Positions 28,652-37,318 of a stretch of 64,000 nt of DNA are shown here, piece after piece (positions within the stretch are counted from its first letter, which is position 1; each line of letters begins with the position of its first letter). Made by a program: the position numbers and the translations under genes. The DNA is taken from NCBI RefSeq assembly GCF_000426825.1, contig NZ_AUGC01000010.1:1-64000 (forward strand), written 5' to 3'. The notes below the pieces were generated by a model. That model was not told the origin of the DNA and ran no database searches. It worked only from the letters and a program-made list of their open reading frames with translations. This DNA is from Thermonema rossianum DSM 10300 (GTDB taxonomy: Bacteria > Bacteroidota > Bacteroidia > Cytophagales > Thermonemataceae).

Positions 28652-29197
28652 ATGAATGGCTTACGGTTCAAAATTATTTGTTACCTGTTGGGGTATTGCG
28701 GGGCACTTGTGCCGGGTTATGCGCAAACCGAAAAAATAGACGAGCTGCAGCTGAAAGCAGCTTTGTTGGTCAAGATGTTCGATTTCATTGAATGGCCCGC
28801 CTTGCACCGCCCTCGTGACAATGTATTCTTGATTGGGGTTTACCAAGACACAGAGGTGTTGCATGTGCTGCAAAAGTCATATGCTGAACGCATGGCAAAG
28901 GCAAGGGGGATTGAGGTGGTTCCCATCCGGGATGAGCACGACATGCTGCACGTCCCCTTTGATGTTATTTGGTTGGGGCGGCTTTCCGATGCACGATTGC
29001 AAGACATATTGCCTTACATACAACAAAGCAGCGCTTTAATCGTAAGTGATACTCCGGGCTATGCTCAAAAAATAAGCATGGTGAATTTTTTCGAATCGGA
29101 GGGGAAAGTGAAATTTGAAATAAACACAAGAATCCTCACACAAAAAGGCTTCGTAGCAAACTTCAGGCTGCTGAAGCTGGCAAAAGTAGTGAAGTGA
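28652..29197 (+). CDS. YfiR-like periplasmic protein (DUF4154)
   Basis: 181 aa with a signal peptide (cleavage after about GYAQ). The DUF4154 features are a helix-strand core starting QLKAALLVKMFDFIEWP and containing VFLIGVYQDTEVLHVL, then VIWLGRLSDARLQDIL and the conserved end SMVNFFESEGKVKFEINTR. In Pseudomonas, YfiR is the periplasmic repressor of the cyclase YfiN. Here the next gene, read two bases after the stop, is a sensor histidine kinase. ATG 28652 is chosen because it starts the signal peptide. Confidence 0.85.
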   Translation: MNGLRFKIICYLLGYCGALVPGYAQTEKIDELQLKAALLVKMFDFIEWPALHRPRDNVFLIGVYQDTEVLHVLQKSYAERMAKARGIEVVPIRDEHDMLHVPFDVIWLGRLSDARLQDILPYIQQSSALIVSDTPGYAQKISMVNFFESEGKVKFEINTRILTQKGFVANFRLLKLAKVVK

Positions 29198-29199
29198 TC

Positions 29200-31002
29200 A
29201 TGATAAGAATACGGAAGAGCAGGTATTGGACCTTAGACAAGCGCATTACACTTTATACTCTTATTGCAGTAGGGGCTTCTCTCTTGCTGGGCTTTTATTT
29301 TATGTTTCATGGCAGCTACCAGCAGCACAAGCGCCACTTTGTGTATTACTACCTCAGCCAATTACGCATGACAGCCGAGTATTGTATTGCCCCTATAGAG
29401 TTAGGACAACCGGAGGCAGCCAAGGAATTTATTGAGAAGATAGCCGCATTGAAAGCCGTGAAGTGTGTGTGGCTGGAAGCACCAGACGGCACCTTGTGGA
29501 TAAGTGCACCTGCCGGCTGTGATTTTCCGGGCAATTTGTCCGGTGATAGTTTATCCTGGACGGAAGAGTATTTGCACATACGGACAGAGATTCGAGGAAT
29601 TCACGGGGAACTGCTGGGGTACCTTCGCGCCGGAGTGAGTACCGAAGAGCTGCGCACTTTTAAAGAGGAGCAGTTTTGGAACAGTGCTATTTTGTTTATC
29701 AGCTGTTTGTTGCTGTGTGGCCTGCCTTTGTCGGCTTTTTTGAGAAGCCGCCTGATTCAACCAATTGTTCAATTGGAGCGCTCATTGTATGCCGCCGTAC
29801 AGAACCGTACTTATCGCATAGTCGATGCGCCGCCCCGTTCGTCGAAGGAGGTGCGTTGGTTGTACCGGCGGGTTGCTTATATCCTGAGTACCATACGCCG
29901 GCAATTGAAAGAGCTACACCAAAAACAGCTGGATTTGGAGCGCCAAGAGGGATTGTACAAAGCCTTATTTGATAACGACTTGATAGGGGTTTTGCTGGTG
30001 GATTTATCAAACAATAAGATAGTACAGAGCAGTCCCAAGGCGCAGGAAATATTGAACCTAAAGGACAATGCTTGTCATTTTGCCGGTTTCTTCGCACAGC
30101 GCACGGTTTATGAATCTTTTGTAGAAGAACTGCAAAGCAAGGGAAGGGTGGCACCGCAAGAGGCACTTCTGCGTGTGCAGCAGCATAAAAACTTATGGGG
30201 GCTGATTGCCGCCAAGAAAGCCGGTAATAACATGGCAGAAGTGGTGGTGCAGGATATTTCCGATATGAAACACAACATGAATGAGCTGCAGCGTTTGAGC
30301 GACGAGCTGGATAACTTCGTATATCATGCCTCGCATGAGCTGCGGGCACCTTTGCGCTCAATTTTGGGAATCGTACAATTAATGGAGTTCAACCCCTCAG
30401 CAGACAATGTGCAGCAATGCGTGGGACACTTGAAGCGAAGTATTGAGCGGCTGGATGAAACCATTCAATTGGTAGTGGCAGTTTCTGAAACCCAAGCGCA
30501 TAACAACGAAGCCGAGCCGATAGATGTGGAGACACTCATCCGGCAGAGCATAGAGCACTATGATTACTTGAATCAAGACCAACGTGTGGATATACGCTAT
30601 GAGGTAAGGTTCGATACAGAGGTTATGATAGATAAATTTAGTTTGAGTTTGATAATCAATAATTTGTTGAGCAATGCGCTAAAGTATGCTGACTACGCCA
30701 AACCACATCCTATGGTACGCATTGTTGCCGAAGTGCAGGATAGCAACCTGATACTTTCCATAGAAGACAATGGTGTCGGTATTCCGCTGAAAATTCAACC
30801 CCATATTTTCAAAATGTTTTACCGGGGACACGAGCGTTCCGAAGGGGCCGGCTTGGGACTTTACATAGTGAAAAAGGTTGTCAGCCGTTTAGGGGGGCGC
30901 ATCCTGTTTGTCTCGGAGCCGGGTAAAAGCACCACTTTTTATGTGCGTTTGCCTTTGGCACAAGCGCCGTTTCATGAATATGAGTCGGCAGCTGCACAGT
31001 AG
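29200..31002 (+). CDS. Sensor histidine kinase with a CHASE8-like periplasmic domain
   Basis: About 600 aa. TM1 at about residues 15-38, an extracytoplasmic region of about 120 aa (ending near STEELRTFKEEQFW) that resembles the periplasmic part of YfiN-type proteins, and TM2 at about 160-182 followed by a HAMP-like linker. A PAS-like domain (YKALFDNDLIGVLLVDLS) precedes the dimerisation helix with the phospho-accepting His (ASHELRAPLRSILG, about residue 378). The ATPase has NNLLSNALKYADYA, EDNGVGIP and GAGLGLYIVKKVV. A GTG at 29194 overlaps the previous stop; ATG 29200 is preferred. No response regulator gene is adjacent. The last 122 bases overlap the convergent membrane-protein gene. Confidence 0.88.
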   Translation: MIRIRKSRYWTLDKRITLYTLIAVGASLLLGFYFMFHGSYQQHKRHFVYYYLSQLRMTAEYCIAPIELGQPEAAKEFIEKIAALKAVKCVWLEAPDGTLWISAPAGCDFPGNLSGDSLSWTEEYLHIRTEIRGIHGELLGYLRAGVSTEELRTFKEEQFWNSAILFISCLLLCGLPLSAFLRSRLIQPIVQLERSLYAAVQNRTYRIVDAPPRSSKEVRWLYRRVAYILSTIRRQLKELHQKQLDLERQEGLYKALFDNDLIGVLLVDLSNNKIVQSSPKAQEILNLKDNACHFAGFFAQRTVYESFVEELQSKGRVAPQEALLRVQQHKNLWGLIAAKKAGNNMAEVVVQDISDMKHNMNELQRLSDELDNFVYHASHELRAPLRSILGIVQLMEFNPSADNVQQCVGHLKRSIERLDETIQLVVAVSETQAHNNEAEPIDVETLIRQSIEHYDYLNQDQRVDIRYEVRFDTEVMIDKFSLSLIINNLLSNALKYADYAKPHPMVRIVAEVQDSNLILSIEDNGVGIPLKIQPHIFKMFYRGHERSEGAGLGLYIVKKVVSRLGGRILFVSEPGKSTTFYVRLPLAQAPFHEYESAAAQ

Positions 31003-32086
31003 CTACCGGGGGGCGTCTGGTTTCATGCCAGCGCATTGCATGATGCCCATCACGGACAAGCAGGCTAAGCCACCACACAATGAACACTGTCTTTGCCGTT
31101 TGCGTGTGCATGAGTGGAAGTGCACCCATGCCCAACAGGCAAAATACCCAAACGGGCAGGAGGTAGCGCACTTGGTCGTCATAAGACTGTATGTTTACCA
31201 GCAGCAGAAAAAGCAGCTCTACCCCGGCGGCAGTAAGAAAATAGCGTGCTTGTGGGGGAGAGGCGCGAAGAAAAGACCGGCTCAACAATATCATACTGCA
31301 AAAAGCTACGACGGGCAGCAGCATTTGAGCGGTGGCAGGCAAAAAATAATTACCCCATGCATAGAGGTAAAAAATAAAGGTTTGACGCCAGTTGCCTTCC
31401 CACATGCCATAATTATGCAACATATCGCTTTGATGCATATAGGCATAGCCTATCCACAAAGCTACGGCCAGCAAGCTGGCGATGAACAGCTGACCGGCAA
31501 AGTACCGTTCTTTTTTAGCAGAGGCGGCGAGTCCATCCCGGAGCAATAAAGTATAAATGGCAGGCAAAAAGGCAAAGCGACACCAGCTTATGGCAACTAT
31601 TAAGAAGAAGGCGGGAAGGCGTTGTTTGAAAGGAGCATTACGGAAGCGGATATAATACCAAAGGAACCACAGAAGCAAAGGAAGCGCCAATGCTTCGGTC
31701 CACACAAACGAGAAAGCAGTCAACACCAACGGATGACACAGAATAGCGGCATATGCCCACCCCGGCAAATGCAATGAGCGCTTGAGCAGCCATAGCCCAC
31801 GCATAAACGCTAAAAGGCATACGAGGTGAAGTATAAAAACTCCGGAAGGAATATTTAAAAAAATGCCTAACAGTGTGGGATATAACGGCTGCCAGTGCGC
31901 GAGCGCCTGTCCGTCGGCAGTGAGCCACTGCCCGCTTTGCCAGAACGAACGCCCTGCTGCTGCAAAATGGACCGAGTCGTTGGTGTAGGCTATGCCATAA
32001 ATATTGGCAAATATCCACGCAATCAGCAAAAAAGAGTTGCTTGTTACTACAACTATTTGATGGCCGGCTAAGCGAAAAGGTTTCAT
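30881..32086 (-). CDS. Multi-pass membrane protein, possible GT-C type glycosyltransferase
   Basis: 401 aa with about nine to eleven hydrophobic helices. A short loop after TM1 reads AYTNDSVHFAAAGRSF, which recalls the acidic first loop of GT-C/ArnT-like enzymes that use lipid-linked sugars, but the similarity is weak. The last about 40 residues are hydrophilic and lie in the region that is antisense to the end of the histidine kinase gene, so the C-terminus may be a late extension. Divergent from the subtilase gene by 50 bases. Confidence 0.6.
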   Translation of the reverse strand: MKPFRLAGHQIVVVTSNSFLLIAWIFANIYGIAYTNDSVHFAAAGRSFWQSGQWLTADGQALAHWQPLYPTLLGIFLNIPSGVFILHLVCLLAFMRGLWLLKRSLHLPGWAYAAILCHPLVLTAFSFVWTEALALPLLLWFLWYYIRFRNAPFKQRLPAFFLIVAISWCRFAFLPAIYTLLLRDGLAASAKKERYFAGQLFIASLLAVALWIGYAYMHQSDMLHNYGMWEGNWRQTFIFYLYAWGNYFLPATAQMLLPVVAFCSMILLSRSFLRASPPQARYFLTAAGVELLFLLLVNIQSYDDQVRYLLPVWVFCLLGMGALPLMHTQTAKTVFIVWWLSLLVRDGHHAMRWHETRRPPVATVQLPTHIHETALVPKANAHKKWCFYPAPRQTGCAPLNG

Positions 32087-32136
32087 TTTCTTAATTTAAG
32101 GTATTAAGAACTATAGAAAGTAAATGGCAAAAGCTA

Positions 32137-35061
32137 ATGAGGCGCATCGTAGTATTTTTTTTCATCGCATTGCTGCCATTGACTGCTGTGGGGCAGTCAG
32201 ATAAGCAGGAAACCTTTTACGGAGTAGTAAAGATAAAACCCACGGCAATAAAGAAGTGGCAAGAAAATACGCATTCTTCCCGTAAACATCAGGGGCAGCA
32301 CCTGCAAATTACCCCACGCTATCCGCAACAAAGCCACCGGCGCTATGCCTATGCCAAGCGTCCACCGGCTCTTTTGGAGCAGCTGTTTACTATTCAAGCA
32401 GGCAGTAAGGATGTCTTGCTGCAAGCCATTGATTCATTGCGGCGCTTGCCGGAAGTAATTTACGCAGAACCGCTGTATCAATACCAACCGCTTTATACGC
32501 CCAATGATCCGGGCTTAGACTCTGCCAGTGCGCCTAACTACCAATACTATCTCGATAAAATCGGTGCCTTGGATGCTTGGGATGTGGAGCAAGGCAACCC
32601 GTCGGTGGTAATTGCCATTGTGGATTACGGCTTCCGGCTCACCCATGAAGACTTGCAAGCCAACCTGCATCCGGCTTACTATGACGTGGGAAACAATGAT
32701 ACTGACCTTACAGGTATTTATCACGGTACGGTGGTAGCAGGTGTAAGCAGTGCCACCCCCGATAATGCCAAGGGCATTGCCGGCACAGGTTTTCACTGCC
32801 GTTATCTGCCTATCAAAGCCATTTCGGACGATTTCACTTATTTCAACTTCGACGGTGCCCTGCTATATGCAGCGGCGCAAGGTGCCTCGGTCATCAATAT
32901 GTCTTTTGGGCGTCCTATTACAGCCACAGAACCGGAGTCGGAGTTTGAGCGCGACCTGCTGCGCTTGATGGTCGATTATTACGATATTGTACTGGTTGCT
33001 GCCGGCGGCAACAGCGGCAAAGATGAAAAATGGTCACCTGCTGTTTATCCGGAGGTGATTGCCGTGTCCGGCACGAATGCCAACGACCAAAAATGGGGAA
33101 GCTGGGGCAGTGGCAGCACCTTCGGTTACCATATGGACATAGCAGCGCCTGCACAAGCTATTTACTCTACCTACAGTCGTAGTGATAGTGACTACTACAG
33201 CCCTGCCACTGCGATTTCGGGCACTTCTTTTGCAGCACCCCAAGTGAGTGCCGCCGCTGCTTTGGTGCGTGCCCACTTCCCCGGATTGAATGCTTATCAA
33301 GTGATGGCACGCTTGATGGCAACTACCGATAAAATCGATGCTTTGAATCCGGGCTTTGAAGGTAAGTTGGGCAAGGGACGTTTGAACATCTACCGCGCAC
33401 TGACAGAAACCAATGCGTTTGCCGTGCGCCCGTCCGACCCGCTCATATATGCCTTGGGCAACAACCGGTATGCCATCCATATGAAGCACACCAATTTGTT
33501 GACACCGGCTACGAACGTGCAAGTGCGCATCAATAGCCTGTCGCCTTATGTGAATGTAATTACGGCAACCGCAGATATAGGCGATATGGCTACTATGGAA
33601 ACTAAGGAGACGCCGGCAGCTGCTTTGGTTATAGAACGGGCTGCCGATATGCCGGCTGCCCATACGGCTTATATAGAAGTTGAATATACGGCCGACCAAG
33701 GCATTTTCCGTGAATACGTAGAGTTGCGATTTGCGCCACTCTATCCCACAATGGCCGGGGCGGTATTGGATTATTGGTATAGCGAAACGGGGCATTTGGC
33801 AGTTTACGACTACCCCTACAGTCAGGGAATGCGGGTGAATGACACCATTTATGTGCGGGCTGCCGGCTTTGTGATGGCTACCACACAGGACAGCCTGTGG
33901 AGGACTGTGCCGGACTATGCCGGCAGTATGAACAGCGATTTTCAGGCGACGGCTTCATGGCTTAGCCCTGTGGCGATGCATGCATTCCTTCAACCGGACA
34001 ATACGCCGAAATACTCTGTTACCCAGCGCTTATACATCGATTCGCTTCTGCCCGGTGCCGTTTTCCAAGAATATCGTGTGCATAATCATCAGTCGTTTGC
34101 AGACACGGCCCGGGTAGGCGTTTTCTATGACTTTGATCTGCCCGATGCTACTTTCAATGAATGCAAACTGGATGAGCAGTTGCCCATGTTGTATGCCTAT
34201 GACAATAAAGGGCATTATGCAGGTATCGGCTTGTTATATGCTTTTCGCAATGTGGATACGACCTACTACGCCTTTGACGTAGATGGTGCTAATGGCAGCC
34301 TTGCCCTGAACGATGGTTTTTCCGATGCCGAGCTGTGGGCATCCATGGAGAATGAGCGCCGGCAGGCGGGCGGTAGCGGTGCCGATGTGGCAGCGATGAG
34401 CACGGTGCACTTGCAGCTTGCAGCGCAAGACTCTGCTTGGGTTGCTTGGGCGGTATTGGTTGCGCCTTCGCTCGACAGCTTGAGAGCTTTGTATATAGCG
34501 GCGCGTGAGCGTTTTCTTGCTTTGCGTACCTGTTTGCCGGCACAAGTGCCGGATAGAATAGAGGTACACGAATCCGATGCCGTGCATCTTGCATCTGTGG
34601 CTCCGGCCGGCGGCAACTACTTCCATTTTTACCGGGCAGACAGCAGCCTATACCAAAGCGGGGCAGGAATGGTTTACTTGGTGAATGCTTTTCCTTCCGA
34701 AACCGTCTTTTTCGTGGAAAATGCTTCTTATGACTTTGACCATTTGTTGCCTGCCGCTTGGCAGCGGGTCACTATTGTGGGGGTGGCAGAAAGCCCTACA
34801 GCGGTGGATACCAGCCAGTTGCCGGCAATTCGATTGTATCCGAACCCAAGCAGGGGAACGGTGCATGTAGAGATCCGTGCAGACGGAACACAAGCAGGAG
34901 CCCTGAAGTGGCAACTTTATACTTATGACGGAAAACTATTAAGGCAAGGCGAAATGCCACGGGCAACGTCTTTTTACCTGCATGAGCTGTCCCGTGGTTT
35001 ATATATTTTACAGCTTTCTGTGCATGGCGGTATGCATCATTTTCGCCTGCTTGTTGAATGA
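32137..35061 (+). CDS. Subtilisin-like (S8) serine protease with a T9SS C-terminal domain
   Basis: 974 aa. Signal peptide of about 19 residues, N-terminal propeptide-like region to about 120, then an S8 domain with catalytic Asp in VIAIVDYGFRLTHEDL (about residue 162), His in YHGTVVAGVSSATPDN (about 195) and Ser in ISGTSFAAPQVSAAAALV (about 364). A long beta-rich middle region follows. The last about 80 residues are a type A T9SS sorting domain (IRLYPNPSRGTVHVE, then GLYILQLSV). It is predicted to be exported to the periplasm, moved across the outer membrane by the type IX system and anchored or released. Confidence 0.92.
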   Translation: MRRIVVFFFIALLPLTAVGQSDKQETFYGVVKIKPTAIKKWQENTHSSRKHQGQHLQITPRYPQQSHRRYAYAKRPPALLEQLFTIQAGSKDVLLQAIDSLRRLPEVIYAEPLYQYQPLYTPNDPGLDSASAPNYQYYLDKIGALDAWDVEQGNPSVVIAIVDYGFRLTHEDLQANLHPAYYDVGNNDTDLTGIYHGTVVAGVSSATPDNAKGIAGTGFHCRYLPIKAISDDFTYFNFDGALLYAAAQGASVINMSFGRPITATEPESEFERDLLRLMVDYYDIVLVAAGGNSGKDEKWSPAVYPEVIAVSGTNANDQKWGSWGSGSTFGYHMDIAAPAQAIYSTYSRSDSDYYSPATAISGTSFAAPQVSAAAALVRAHFPGLNAYQVMARLMATTDKIDALNPGFEGKLGKGRLNIYRALTETNAFAVRPSDPLIYALGNNRYAIHMKHTNLLTPATNVQVRINSLSPYVNVITATADIGDMATMETKETPAAALVIERAADMPAAHTAYIEVEYTADQGIFREYVELRFAPLYPTMAGAVLDYWYSETGHLAVYDYPYSQGMRVNDTIYVRAAGFVMATTQDSLWRTVPDYAGSMNSDFQATASWLSPVAMHAFLQPDNTPKYSVTQRLYIDSLLPGAVFQEYRVHNHQSFADTARVGVFYDFDLPDATFNECKLDEQLPMLYAYDNKGHYAGIGLLYAFRNVDTTYYAFDVDGANGSLALNDGFSDAELWASMENERRQAGGSGADVAAMSTVHLQLAAQDSAWVAWAVLVAPSLDSLRALYIAARERFLALRTCLPAQVPDRIEVHESDAVHLASVAPAGGNYFHFYRADSSLYQSGAGMVYLVNAFPSETVFFVENASYDFDHLLPAAWQRVTIVGVAESPTAVDTSQLPAIRLYPNPSRGTVHVEIRADGTQAGALKWQLYTYDGKLLRQGEMPRATSFYLHELSRGLYILQLSVHGGMHHFRLLVE

Positions 35062-35067
35062 TTTCCT

Positions 35068-35075
35068 TAACTTTG
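35068..35075 (+). promoter_or_regulatory. Candidate -7 promoter element for rpiB
   Basis: TAACTTTG matches TAnnTTTG and lies 32 bases before the rpiB start. A TTG (35051-35053) lies 14 bases upstream, closer than the usual spacing. It partly overlaps nothing coding, since the subtilase stop is just before it. Confidence 0.45.
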
Positions 35076-35107
35076 TAAAAGGAAAATCAACGCAATCATA
35101 TTGAATC

Positions 35108-35548
35108 ATGGAAAAAGAAACAGTCTTTATTGGTTCAGACCATGCCGGTTTTGAATATAAGGAAGCCATCAAAAAAATGCTTACGGAAGCAGGCTACCGG
35201 ATTGAAGATGTAGGAACGCACAGCAGCGAGTCGGTGGATTATCCGGATTATGCCCATCCTGTAGCACAAGCAGTAGAAGAGGGAAAAGCACACTGGGGAA
35301 TTCTTATTTGTGGTTCCGGCAATGGGGTGTGCATGACAGCCAACAAACACGCGAAGGTACGGGCTGCTCTCTGTTGGAACGAAGAAATAGCCCGCTTGGC
35401 GCGTCAGCACAATGATGCGAATGTGATTTGCTTGCCTGCCCGGTTTGTGTCGTTGGAAGAAGCTAAAGCTATGGTCAAAACCTTTTTGACGACCGGCTTT
35501 GAAGGCGGACGGCATGAAAGGCGTGTCAATAAAATAGCTTGCGCATGA
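35108..35548 (+). CDS. rpiB: Ribose-5-phosphate isomerase B
   Basis: 146 aa. Interconverts ribose 5-phosphate and ribulose 5-phosphate. Opens with FIGSDHAGFEYKEAIKKML, has the ligand-binding DYPDYAHPVAQAVEEG and the catalytic-Cys loop GILICGSGNGVCMTANKH, and ends with HERRVNKI. The loop reads GSGNGV where many family members have GTGIGM; the catalytic Cys is kept. Monocistronic, bounded by its own promoter candidate and a terminator. Confidence 0.93.
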   Translation: MEKETVFIGSDHAGFEYKEAIKKMLTEAGYRIEDVGTHSSESVDYPDYAHPVAQAVEEGKAHWGILICGSGNGVCMTANKHAKVRAALCWNEEIARLARQHNDANVICLPARFVSLEEAKAMVKTFLTTGFEGGRHERRVNKIACA

Positions 35549-35572
35549 ATGCATGTACAGTTTGCAACAATA

Positions 35573-35604
35573 AAAAAGCAGCTACTTTAAAGTAGCTGCT
35601 TTTT
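35573..35604. terminator. Bidirectional terminator after rpiB
   Basis: AAAAAGCAGCTACTT and AAGTAGCTGCTTTTT are inverted repeats with almost no loop; they end rpiB on one strand and the lipoprotein gene on the other. Confidence 0.85.
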
Positions 35605-35623
35605 GGTATTTAGCATGTTGGGC

Positions 35624-36487
35624 TTATTTCTTGGTGATGGTGACCGTGATGGTATTGTCACACTCGCCTTCGCCGTAGTTGACTACATGAATGGCACGAG
35701 GTCCTTCCATTCTCACTACACCGGAAACAGGCATATAGTTTTGGCTGAGGAAACACTCGGTTTTGATAGTCAAGGGCTCTAATATTTCGGCATTGTAAGT
35801 TTGTTGGCGGCGGTCAGTACCGGACCATTCACCGGTAATTTTAAAGACATCGTCAAAGGAGTTGTCCAATTTTTGAATGTCTTCATAGCCGCTTACCCAT
35901 TCGCGCACACGTGTTGACTGCCAAGAAGCTTCGAGTCCGCCGGGGAAGATTAATTTACCATCGGCTTCCAAACGGTGAGTAGGATTGCCACCTTGTTGGG
36001 TGATGTTGGTTACAGTTTTGGTGCCGACCACTTGCACAAAACCGGTGCCACGACGGTTGCTTACAAAATAGTTTTCAGGAGTGGTGGTAATTACGCTGCC
36101 GGGCTCCATATAAGGACCGGTATAGGTGATAATGATTTTTCCTTTGCGTGTGCGTCCGTCTTGACACTTCACGCCTTCTTCACCAAAATCAATGGTGATT
36201 TTCTTATTAGGTTTATCTATTGTGATAACACAATCACAACCACGCACAACGCCGTTGGCACGGGCGGTCGCTCCTTCGTCAGAAGGTTTGGCAGCTGCTT
36301 CTGCTTGCAGAGTAGCATCAATGGAGATGCTTTCCAAGTCATCGAACTCGGCTTGTACGTCGTTGCCGTCTTCTACATAGGCATCTTCGGGAATGGTAGG
36401 CTCGTCATCTTTTTTGTTGCAAGCACTCAAGCCTACAAGAGAAGCAAGGGCTACTACCGTTGCATACTTCCAAAATACTCGTTTCAT
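35624..36487 (-). CDS. Lipoprotein of unknown function
   Basis: 287 aa. A lipoprotein signal peptide ends in LVGLSAC with the modified Cys near residue 23, followed by an Asp/Glu-rich spacer that is typical of surface-exposed Bacteroidota lipoproteins. The rest is beta-rich with four Cys (RGCDCVITID, VKCQDGRTRKG, KTECFLSQ, GECDNTITV). I know no named domain for it. Strong terminator downstream suggests it is a single-gene unit. Confidence 0.75.
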   Translation of the reverse strand: MKRVFWKYATVVALASLVGLSACNKKDDEPTIPEDAYVEDGNDVQAEFDDLESISIDATLQAEAAAKPSDEGATARANGVVRGCDCVITIDKPNKKITIDFGEEGVKCQDGRTRKGKIIITYTGPYMEPGSVITTTPENYFVSNRRGTGFVQVVGTKTVTNITQQGGNPTHRLEADGKLIFPGGLEASWQSTRVREWVSGYEDIQKLDNSFDDVFKITGEWSGTDRRQQTYNAEILEPLTIKTECFLSQNYMPVSGVVRMEGPRAIHVVNYGEGECDNTITVTITKK

Positions 36488-36569
36488 AGTTTTTCGTGTT
36501 TTGGGTTTGACTTCACTTTCTTAGATGCAAAAGTTATACGATGGTTTAATCCACGTAATTTTTTTGAAA

Positions 36570-37265
36570 TTACTCTTTGTAAACAATGTTGAAACACTGG
36601 TTTTTCAGGGCGTTTGCATGGGTTTCATGTGTGAAAAAAAACTCGACATTCCGGTAAGATTTCCAAAAACGCTTTGTCTTTTTTGAGGCAATAAGCCGGT
36701 CCTGTTCCGGGAGGTAAATGGTTACGGGGACAGGCGTCAGCAACTCAAGGGCACGGGGCGATACTTCAAAAGCGGCGGCAACGCTCCAGTGTTCGCGCAG
36801 CGTACGAAGTTTTTGGGAAGATAAGGGAGGATATGCGCCCAAAAACTGCATGATATGGTGTCTGTGTTTGCGCATCAAGGGAAGCAAGGCATGCCACCAA
36901 TCCCATAGAAAGCCTGCTTGGGGACGGAGCATCCAATAAAGCAGCGGGTGTGCAGGCATGCCCTCGGGGGCAATCAGCGAGAGCTGTGCCGGGCGAAGTG
37001 CAATACTTGCCCACAGGGCTATGCGTGCCCCCATGCTTAAACCTATGATTTCGGTTTCACTGCCCCAAGTGATTTCTTTAAGCTGCCGGAAAAGAGAGAT
37101 AGGAGCGATTTTTTGTATTTCAATAAGGTAAGTGGGGTGGGGGGGCATTGAAGACAAATATTTGCCAAAGAGGCCGACTTCTTGACCTGCGCCCAGAAAT
37201 ACCAGCCGGACACGCCCCACATCTTTTCCTTCTATTTTTATGTATCTTAGTCCGGAAGTCACCAT
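36570..37265 (-). CDS. Alpha/beta hydrolase family protein
   Basis: 231 aa with the alpha/beta hydrolase layout: strand and oxyanion region (VFLGAGQEVGLFG), nucleophile elbow IIGLSMGARIALW (Ser), Asp in YLPEQDRLIASK, and a His near the end (THETHANAL). The substrate is not known and no signal peptide is seen. Divergent from the PKD protein gene by 53 bases. Confidence 0.8.
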   Translation of the reverse strand: MVTSGLRYIKIEGKDVGRVRLVFLGAGQEVGLFGKYLSSMPPHPTYLIEIQKIAPISLFRQLKEITWGSETEIIGLSMGARIALWASIALRPAQLSLIAPEGMPAHPLLYWMLRPQAGFLWDWWHALLPLMRKHRHHIMQFLGAYPPLSSQKLRTLREHWSVAAAFEVSPRALELLTPVPVTIYLPEQDRLIASKKTKRFWKSYRNVEFFFTHETHANALKNQCFNIVYKE

Positions 37266-37318
37266 TTTGAAATGACATTTTCATACGCAAACGTATATAG
37301 TAAAAAATATTTGGCTTT

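Noticed and set aside
26950-28700. A cobalamin riboswitch before cobT or miaB
   Set aside because: The gaps are 12 and about 100 bases, and no B12-box was seen.
33034-33795. Open frame of 253 codons antisense to the subtilase
   Set aside because: It overlaps the catalytic domain on the other strand and has no start context or domain.
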